Assembly: GCA_001795035.1 (NCBI GenBank)
Contig: MGMW01000058.1
Span: 1-18,502 of the forward strand
Reading direction: 5' to 3'
Origin: Chloroflexi bacterium RBG_13_53_26
GTDB taxonomy: Bacteria; Chloroflexota; Dehalococcoidia; UBA2247; RBG-13-53-26
DNA: 18,502 bases
Shown: one piece after another, positions 14,157 through 18,502 of the stretch
Numbering within the stretch: the stretch's first letter is position 1
How the letters are laid out: every line of letters begins with the position of its first letter
Notes under the pieces: model-generated
What the model saw: only the letters and a program-made list of their open reading frames with translations
Databases searched by the model: none
Told to the model about the DNA's origin: nothing
Made by a program: the position numbers and the translations under genes

Positions 14157-15242
14157 ATGGAGCTTGGCATCGTTGGTTTGCCCAAGAGTGGAAAGACCAC
14201 TCTCTTCAACAGCCTGACCAAGGGCAGGGCTAAAATCCATGCCTTTGGACCGACTGCTTTGGAACCGAATGTCGGCGTAGCCAAAGTACCTGATTCGCGG
14301 CTGGATGGCCTACAAGCCATCTTGAACCCCAGGAGAATTGTACCGGCAGAGGTAAAATACGTAGATGTAACCATAACCAGGGAGAATAGGGACGATCTAG
14401 GCAGTGACCTTCGCGGTTACCTGCGCACTGTAGACGCATTCATCCATGTCGTAAGGGATTTCGCAGATGAAACCATCCCTCACATCAAAGGCAGTGTAGA
14501 CCCGGTGCGCGACATAATCGCCCTGAACACTGAGCTTGCCCTCTCTGATCTGGCCATTCTCGAACGGAGGCTAACCAGAATAAATGACTCGCTCAAGGGA
14601 GCAAAACAACAAGAGCGAGATAGTCTTCTCCGCGAACAAACTCTGCTCTCACGAATTAAACCGGTATTGGAAAATGAGATACCGATTCGAGAGCAGTCTA
14701 TTACTAAAGAAGAAGCCAGGATATTGGATAACTACCAGTTTCTGACGTCCAAGCCCATCCTTGTACTGCTTAACATTGGGGAAGCAAAACTGCCACATGC
14801 AGCCTCGCTCGAGGAGGCGCTAAGACCTCGCTATCCACAACTGAAGGTTGCAGCCGTCTGCGCCAAATTGGAGATGGAATTGACCCAGTTGGGTGATGCT
14901 GATGCGGCAGAATTCCGTGCCGCTCTTGGGATGGTAGAGGGAGTGATTGATCGCATCATCAGACTATCCTACGAAGTCCTGGGGTTGCTTTCTTTCTTCA
15001 GCATTGCCTCGGGAGAGATAAGAGCCTGGACAGTTACCAAAGGCACTCCAGCTCACAAAGCGGCAGGCTCAATTCACTCTGACATGGAAAGAGGCTTCAT
15101 CAGAGCAGAGGTTATTAGCTATTCTGACCTGGTCACGTCTGGGAGCCTGCGTGAAGCATGCAACAAAGGCCACCTCCGCTTGGAGGGCAAGAACTACACC
15201 GTTCAGGACGGAGATGTGATCACTTTCCTTTTCAGTGTATGA
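14157..15242 (+). CDS. YchF-like OBG-family GTPase/ATPase with TGS-type C-terminus
   Basis: A 361-residue P-loop protein. The G1 loop is GLPKSGKTTLFNSL. The family G4 equivalent NxxE appears as LLNIGEAKL, typical of YchF, which prefers ATP over GTP. A coiled helical insertion lies between them (LAILERRLTRINDSLKGAK). The C-terminus matches the YchF TGS-like (DUF933) region: FFSIASGEIRAWTVTKGTPA, KAAGSIHSDMERGFIRAEV and LEGKNYTVQDGDVITFLF. The usual switch II motif DxAGLV is replaced by VDVTITREN, so the G3 glycine is gone. YchF proteins bind ribosomes and take part in stress responses. Family members start near MELGIVGLP, so ATG 14157 is preferred over ATG 14133 (eight more codons); neither has a good ribosome binding site. 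The downstream phosphatase gene overlaps its stop codon. Confidence 0.85.
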   Translation: MELGIVGLPKSGKTTLFNSLTKGRAKIHAFGPTALEPNVGVAKVPDSRLDGLQAILNPRRIVPAEVKYVDVTITRENRDDLGSDLRGYLRTVDAFIHVVRDFADETIPHIKGSVDPVRDIIALNTELALSDLAILERRLTRINDSLKGAKQQERDSLLREQTLLSRIKPVLENEIPIREQSITKEEARILDNYQFLTSKPILVLLNIGEAKLPHAASLEEALRPRYPQLKVAAVCAKLEMELTQLGDADAAEFRAALGMVEGVIDRIIRLSYEVLGLLSFFSIASGEIRAWTVTKGTPAHKAAGSIHSDMERGFIRAEVISYSDLVTSGSLREACNKGHLRLEGKNYTVQDGDVITFLFSV

Positions 15243-15874
15243 CCATGAATACAACACTACTTCTGGTAAGGCATGCGCAGACTGCGTCCAATGTGAATGG
15301 ACGGTACATGGGATGGATCGACGAGGACCTGAGTGAGGAGGGACTGCGGCAGGCACAACGACTCTCCAGGAGATTGAGCCGCTGGCCAATTGCTGCGGTG
15401 TTCTGCAGCCCTTTGATAAGGGCGGCAAGGACAGCTGAGATATTAGCCCTGCCACATGGTTTGCCGCTTCAGAAGCTGGAGGAATTGGGCGAGATCAGGA
15501 TGGGTGCTTGGGAGGGCCTGTTTGCCCCAGAAATCAAAGCCAAATTCCCTCAGCTATGGAGAACCTGGAGGGCCGATCCTTCCGCCATACACATACCAGG
15601 CGGCGAGAGCCTGACTCAGGTCAGAGAGAGATCAATACTGGCTTTAGAGAATATTGTGTTGCACAATCAAGGCCGGCAAGTGGTAGCAGTAACTCACGAT
15701 GTGGTTGCCAGAATATTGGTGGCCCATTGCCTCAATGTAAGCACATCCATCTACCGCCGTTTGGAGGTGGCCAATACCTCTCTGACCGTGATTCAGCGTA
15801 CGAATGATGGGTATAGACTGCGATTATTAAACGACACTGCTCACCTGGAACATGGCCTACTTGGGGATGAATGA
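15239..15874 (+). CDS. Histidine phosphatase family protein (phosphoglycerate mutase-like)
   Basis: A 211-residue member of the RHG superfamily. The catalytic histidine is in TLLLVRHAQTASN (H12), followed by GWIDEDLSEEGLRQAQRLS and VFCSPLIRAARTAEI. The acid/base region is LEELGEIRMGAWEG, and the second histidine is in VVAVTHDVVARILVAHCL. Members hydrolyse small phosphate esters (alpha-ribazole phosphate, phosphoglycerate and others); this one lacks features that name the substrate, so CobC or GpmB labels would be guesses. ATG 15239 overlaps the stop codon of the YchF-like gene (ATGA), and a second ATG six bases on is an alternative. The upstream frame to 15158 is just the shifted end of the GTPase gene. 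The two genes are translationally coupled. Confidence 0.9.
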   Translation: MTMNTTLLLVRHAQTASNVNGRYMGWIDEDLSEEGLRQAQRLSRRLSRWPIAAVFCSPLIRAARTAEILALPHGLPLQKLEELGEIRMGAWEGLFAPEIKAKFPQLWRTWRADPSAIHIPGGESLTQVRERSILALENIVLHNQGRQVVAVTHDVVARILVAHCLNVSTSIYRRLEVANTSLTVIQRTNDGYRLRLLNDTAHLEHGLLGDE

Positions 15875-15919
15875 AACTGACTTTAGCTGGGCAATAGACT
15901 CGCCATTGTTCAGCCCAGT

Positions 15920-15948
15920 TTGACAGCATGAGCTCATTACCATAGAAT
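15920..15948 (+). promoter_or_regulatory. Promoter of the degV gene
   Basis: A perfect -35 TTGACA (15920-15925), exactly 17 bases and TAGAAT (15943-15948) give a near-consensus promoter. Transcription would begin near 15955, so the leader to ATG 15971 is only about 16 bases and shows no Shine-Dalgarno sequence. Translation may therefore use a nearly leaderless mode. Confidence 0.78.
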
Positions 15949-15970
15949 CACGCCCATACTCTCAATACAT

Positions 15971-16813
15971 ATGACAGTAAAGATTGTCACCGACAGCACC
16001 TCGGACATTCCGCCTCAGCTAGCTGCACAGCTAGGGATCTGCGTTATCCCTCTTCACGTCCATTTCGGCAACGAGGTCTACCGAGATGGCGTTGATCTCA
16101 GCAATGAGGAGTTCTATAAGAGACTGATAGTGAGCAAACGCCTGCCTACCACCTCCACTGTGTCACCGAGTGACTTCGCCCAGGTATGTGACGCTTTGGC
16201 TGACCAGACCGATGAAATCCTGGCTATATTGATCTCCTCTAAATTGAGTGCCACCTATGATGTTGCCTTGCAGGGCAGAGACCTCATCAAGGCCAAGAAC
16301 TGCAGGGTGGAGGTCCTGGACTCCCAGCTAATATGCATGGCCCTGGGTCTCATAGTCGTAGCCGCGGCCAAGGAAGCTCAGAAGGGGGCAAACCTGGATC
16401 AAGTGATTGCCCGGACAAATGACGTCCGCTCCAGGATACACGTTCGGATGGCTTTCGACACACTTGAATATGTGAGGCGAGGTGGCCGCATAGGTGCCGC
16501 TCAAGCCCTCCTGGGCAACCTGCTGCATTTCAAACCTATCCTTACATTGAAAGATGGCCTCGCTACCCCTGTGACCCGAGAGCGCACCCGCCCCAAGGCC
16601 ATCGAATATCTCCTCAACTTCGCCACCAGTTTCGCCAATGTTGAGGATATGGCTGTGGCGTCCACAACCACGCCTGAAGACATTGAACAAATGCTCAATA
16701 GCCTGGGCGCTACATTTCCCAAGGAACGCATCTATGTTTCCACCATTGGCTCGGTCATGGGGACGCACCTTGGTCCTGGTGCTATAGGCGTGGCTGTAGT
16801 AGAGGGAAAGTGA
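15971..16813 (+). CDS. DegV family fatty-acid-binding protein
   Basis: A 280-residue protein with the DegV pattern: VKIVTDSTSDIPPQLA at the start, then ICVIPLHVHFGNEVYRDG, LPTTSTVSPSDFAQV, ILAILISSKLSATYDVAL, MAFDTLEYVRRGGRIGAA and the C-terminal LGPGAIGVAVV. The family binds a fatty acid between two alpha/beta domains; FakB members deliver it to the kinase FakA. No fakA-type kinase gene is seen here, so the physiological role is open. It has its own near-consensus promoter, is the only gene of its transcript, and ends with a TGA that directly abuts the stop codon of the convergent nucleotidyltransferase gene. Confidence 0.94.
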   Translation: MTVKIVTDSTSDIPPQLAAQLGICVIPLHVHFGNEVYRDGVDLSNEEFYKRLIVSKRLPTTSTVSPSDFAQVCDALADQTDEILAILISSKLSATYDVALQGRDLIKAKNCRVEVLDSQLICMALGLIVVAAAKEAQKGANLDQVIARTNDVRSRIHVRMAFDTLEYVRRGGRIGAAQALLGNLLHFKPILTLKDGLATPVTRERTRPKAIEYLLNFATSFANVEDMAVASTTTPEDIEQMLNSLGATFPKERIYVSTIGSVMGTHLGPGAIGVAVVEGK

Positions 16814-17905
16814 TTAGACCTCTGTATCAGGCCAGATCTTCTCGGCCGGTTCAACGCGACTGCCATCAGTCACAGTTACATTTTCGCCGATAACCGAGCC
16901 CTCACCCACAAAACTGCCTTCACCAATCGAACTGTTGTTGCCCACAATACAGTCCTCCAGGCAGGCCTTCTTCCCCACAAGGACACTGCTCCACAAGATA
17001 GACCTTTCAACGATTGCACCATCGAGAATCCTGCAATTATTCCCGATAACCGCAGGCCCCTTCAATTGGACGTGCGGTCCAATGCTGCAGTCATCCCCTA
17101 TGACCACCGGGCCTTCCACTTTCGCCATGGGATGAATGGATGATCGGGCTCCGCAGCTCATTTCCTCGCGCCGACTTCGGCTGTAAAGGGATGTGCGGCC
17201 CTTACCCTGCAATAAATCGTATTGTACCTGACAGTACTTCTGCGGAGTCCCGATGTCTATCCAATAGGCATCCGAGGGATAGCCACAAATCAATGAGCCG
17301 TTTCGCAGAAGCGTTGGGAACAGGTGATGCTCAAACATGAAACGCGTCTCCGGCGGTATCTCTGTCAGCACATCTCGCTCCAGAATGTACGTGCCCGCAT
17401 TGATCAGATTGCTGGTGACTTCTTCGCGCTTTGGCTTCTCAACAAAGCGCCCCACTCTTGGGCAGGAATCCATCTCCACCACACCATAGGCAGTCGGGTC
17501 ATCAACCGGCGTCAACGCAATCGTGGCCTTAGCCTTCTGCTCGCGATGGAACGATAGCATTGCCTTCAGATCCAGATCGGTGAAAATATCACCATTGAAT
17601 ACAAAGAACGTGTCATCAAGATATCTCTCAGCATTCTTGACTGCACCCGCTGTCCCCAGGGGCGATTCCTCCATAACATAGGTCAGCTTCACCCCAAAAC
17701 CGCTGCCATCTCCAAAATACTTCTCAATAGTGTCAGGCAGATAGCACAGAGTCAGGATGATGTCATCTATGCCGTGCTGCGCCAGGTAGCTGACCAGATG
17801 CTCCAGGAAAGGTCTGTTCAGAATAGGAACCATGGCCTTGACTGTCTTGCATGTCAGCGGACGTAATCGGGTTCCTTCCCCACCCACTAGCAGAACCGCT
17901 TGCAT
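16814..17905 (-). CDS. NDP-sugar pyrophosphorylase with left-handed beta-helix domain (mannose-1-phosphate guanylyltransferase-like)
   Basis: A 363-residue sugar-1-phosphate nucleotidyltransferase that makes NDP-sugar and pyrophosphate. Residues 1-235 form the transferase domain, with the signature LLVGGEGTRLRPLT and the lysine in KAMVPILNRPFLEH. Then come EESPLGTAGAVKNAE, the metal-binding FNGDIFTDLDL, FVEKPKREE and WIDIGTPQKY. From about residue 260 hexapeptide repeats form a left-handed beta-helix (VVIGDDCSIGPHVQL, AVIGNNCRILDGAIV, SSIGEGSFVGEGSVIGEN). The layout fits GDP-mannose or glucose-1-phosphate enzymes; the nucleotide is not certain. An extended -10 promoter lies about 80 bases upstream. 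A GGAGGAG sits about 15 bases before ATG 17905, somewhat far. It could supply glycosyltransferases such as those at 1-3133. Confidence 0.93.
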   Translation of the reverse strand: MQAVLLVGGEGTRLRPLTCKTVKAMVPILNRPFLEHLVSYLAQHGIDDIILTLCYLPDTIEKYFGDGSGFGVKLTYVMEESPLGTAGAVKNAERYLDDTFFVFNGDIFTDLDLKAMLSFHREQKAKATIALTPVDDPTAYGVVEMDSCPRVGRFVEKPKREEVTSNLINAGTYILERDVLTEIPPETRFMFEHHLFPTLLRNGSLICGYPSDAYWIDIGTPQKYCQVQYDLLQGKGRTSLYSRSRREEMSCGARSSIHPMAKVEGPVVIGDDCSIGPHVQLKGPAVIGNNCRILDGAIVERSILWSSVLVGKKACLEDCIVGNNSSIGEGSFVGEGSVIGENVTVTDGSRVEPAEKIWPDTEV

Positions 17906-17981
17906 CGTTGTATTCTCTATCTCCTCCTCGATTCTCAGTTTGTATTCCAGAATGGCAGGCCTGCCGTCACAGCGGTTTCAC

Positions 17982-17990
17982 ATTATAGCA
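17982..17990 (-). promoter_or_regulatory. Extended -10 promoter of the nucleotidyltransferase gene
   Basis: On the minus strand TGCTATAAT (17990-17982) is a perfect extended -10 element. The best -35 candidate (GTGACT, 18012-18007) is 19 bases upstream and weak. Transcription would begin near 17975, giving a leader of about 70 bases. Confidence 0.6.
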
Positions 17991-18058
17991 TCATCATGGT
18001 GCCACCAGTCACAGAGTGCACCCACATACCCTGGTGGTCAATTTTGCGGATTGTCGCT

Positions 18059-18073
18059 ATTATCAGTGATAAT
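18059..18073. promoter_or_regulatory. Short dyad ATTATC-AGT-GATAAT, possible operator
   Basis: Six-base arms separated by three bases form a perfect inverted repeat 35 bases before the small membrane protein gene. GATAAT within it can also serve as a -10, with TTGCGG (18044-18049) as -35 at 18 bases. The overlap of dyad and promoter is typical of repressor sites; support is from pattern only. Confidence 0.3.
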
Positions 18074-18108
18074 ATGAGCGACTTTTTCATCCCAGTAGAG
18101 AGACCTAA

Positions 18109-18276
18109 ATGAGTTTACGCATACCTAACCTGGCAGTGCTTCTGATATCATTGGGGGTCGGTGCCTTGGCGATCTATCTCGACAACACATTCGTAGCTGT
18201 GGTCTGCTTCCCAATTGCTGCGGTGTACGCCATTGTCATTCTGTGTCAGTGGAGGCGTCAACGAAACAAGCAATGA
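18109..18276 (+). CDS. Small membrane protein of 55 residues with two predicted helices
   Basis: ATG 18109 opens a frame of 55 codons ending in TGA at 18274-18276. The peptide begins MSLRIPNLAVLLISLGVGAL. A first helix covers about residues 7-23 and, after LDN, a second covers about 28-46 (VAVVCFPIAAVYAIVIL); the tail QWRRQRNKQ is strongly basic and should stay in the cytoplasm. GAGAGA lies a few bases upstream as a modest ribosome binding site. I recognise no family. Hydrophobicity, helix spacing and charge distribution look like a real bitopic or hairpin membrane protein. It is alone on its strand, between the nucleotidyltransferase promoter region and the EthD-like gene. Confidence 0.6.
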   Translation: MSLRIPNLAVLLISLGVGALAIYLDNTFVAVVCFPIAAVYAIVILCQWRRQRNKQ

Positions 18277-18329
18277 GAGTGAACCAGGGCGGCAGTCTTG
18301 AATTAACTTATGCTTCCACAATACAGTCC

Positions 18330-18359
18330 TTGGCCTCCCCGCCGCAGATTCGCTATAAT
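18330..18359 (+). promoter_or_regulatory. Putative promoter of the EthD-family gene
   Basis: A perfect -10 TATAAT (18354-18359) follows TTGGCC (18330-18335) at 18 bases. Transcription would begin near 18366, leaving about 60 bases of leader that end with the GGAGG ribosome binding site before ATG 18429. Confidence 0.55.
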
Positions 18360-18428
18360 GCTGCCATCAGGCCATTTGTCTGCGTAATTCGTCGGTCTAT
18401 GAATATAGAATAGAATGGAGGACAGACC

Positions 18429-18502
18429 ATGATACGAGTGTCAGTGATGTATCCCAATGAGCCAGGCAAGAAGTTCGATTTTGACTACTATACCAACAAG
18501 CA
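18429..18502 (+). CDS. EthD family protein (partial, N-terminus only)
   Basis: ATG 18429 is preceded by GGAGG seven bases upstream. The first 24 codons read MIRVSVMYPNEPGKKFDFDY followed by YTNK before the window ends. The opening strand and the tyrosine-rich F-D-x-DYY-x-NK motif are those of EthD-family small ferredoxin-like-fold proteins, where a histidine normally follows. Members are roughly 100 residues long and are found in degradation pathways or as proteins of unknown role. Only the start is visible, so the rest of the family motif cannot be checked. Confidence 0.75.
   Translation, partial: MIRVSVMYPNEPGKKFDFDYYTNK

Noticed and set aside
15158..15238. Longer start for the histidine phosphatase
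   Set aside because: The extension is the shifted frame of the GTPase C-terminus; ATG 15239 gives the normal family start and an ATGA junction.
15876..15921. CTGGGC...GCCCAG hairpin after the phosphatase gene as a terminator
   Set aside because: The stem is six bases with a 20-base loop and only TTT behind it, and it overlaps the degV -35 element.

Overview
The window is an ordinary bacterial chromosome segment with densely packed genes on both strands. Most starts are ATG, but TTG or GTG fits best for several genes (yidC, holA, yidD, the surface protein at 3475). The core gene order rpmH-rnpA-yidD-...-yidC-jag, a YidC without a large periplasmic domain, an ADP-forming acyl-CoA synthetase alpha subunit, a DegV protein, an EthD-family protein and a separate PurS together suggest Chloroflexota, perhaps Dehalococcoidia. 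That placement is an impression from gene content; no marker gene proves it. I see no rRNA, tRNA, CRISPR array, insertion sequence or phage genes.

Layout. 1-3133 (minus): a glycan cluster of two GT4 glycosyltransferases (the first cut by the window edge) and a GT2 dolichyl-phosphate-mannose-synthase-like enzyme. 3134-3474: a divergent regulatory region with a perfect 38-bp palindrome and promoter-like sites both ways. 3475-5113 (plus): a small secreted beta-rich protein, a strong terminator, and a membrane-anchored DUF916-like Ig-fold protein; together they recall WxL surface systems. 5186-6097 (plus): thioredoxin reductase. 6266-9909 (minus): the ribosomal protein L34 / RNase P / membrane insertase operon, with a predicted lipoprotein beta-propeller inserted between yidD and yidC. 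10092-11267 (plus): purC-purS. 11320-14076 (minus): holA and an ADP-forming acyl-CoA synthetase alpha subunit. 14157-15874 (plus): a YchF-like GTPase coupled to a histidine phosphatase. 15971-16813 (plus): degV. 16814-17905 (minus): a sugar-nucleotide pyrophosphorylase. 18109-18276 (plus): a 55-residue membrane protein. 18429-end (plus): the start of an EthD-family protein.

How they fit together. The nucleotidyltransferase at 16814 could supply activated sugar to glycosyltransferases like those at the left end, though they are far apart. In the rpmH operon, RnpA serves tRNA maturation, while YidD, YidC and probably the RNA-binding Jag serve membrane-protein insertion and envelope homeostasis. 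The extra propeller lipoprotein looks like a BamB-type scaffold for that machinery. The most notable items are this inserted propeller, the WxL/DUF916-like pair next to a palindrome-bearing divergent promoter, and a YchF-like GTPase whose G3 (switch II) motif is degenerate.
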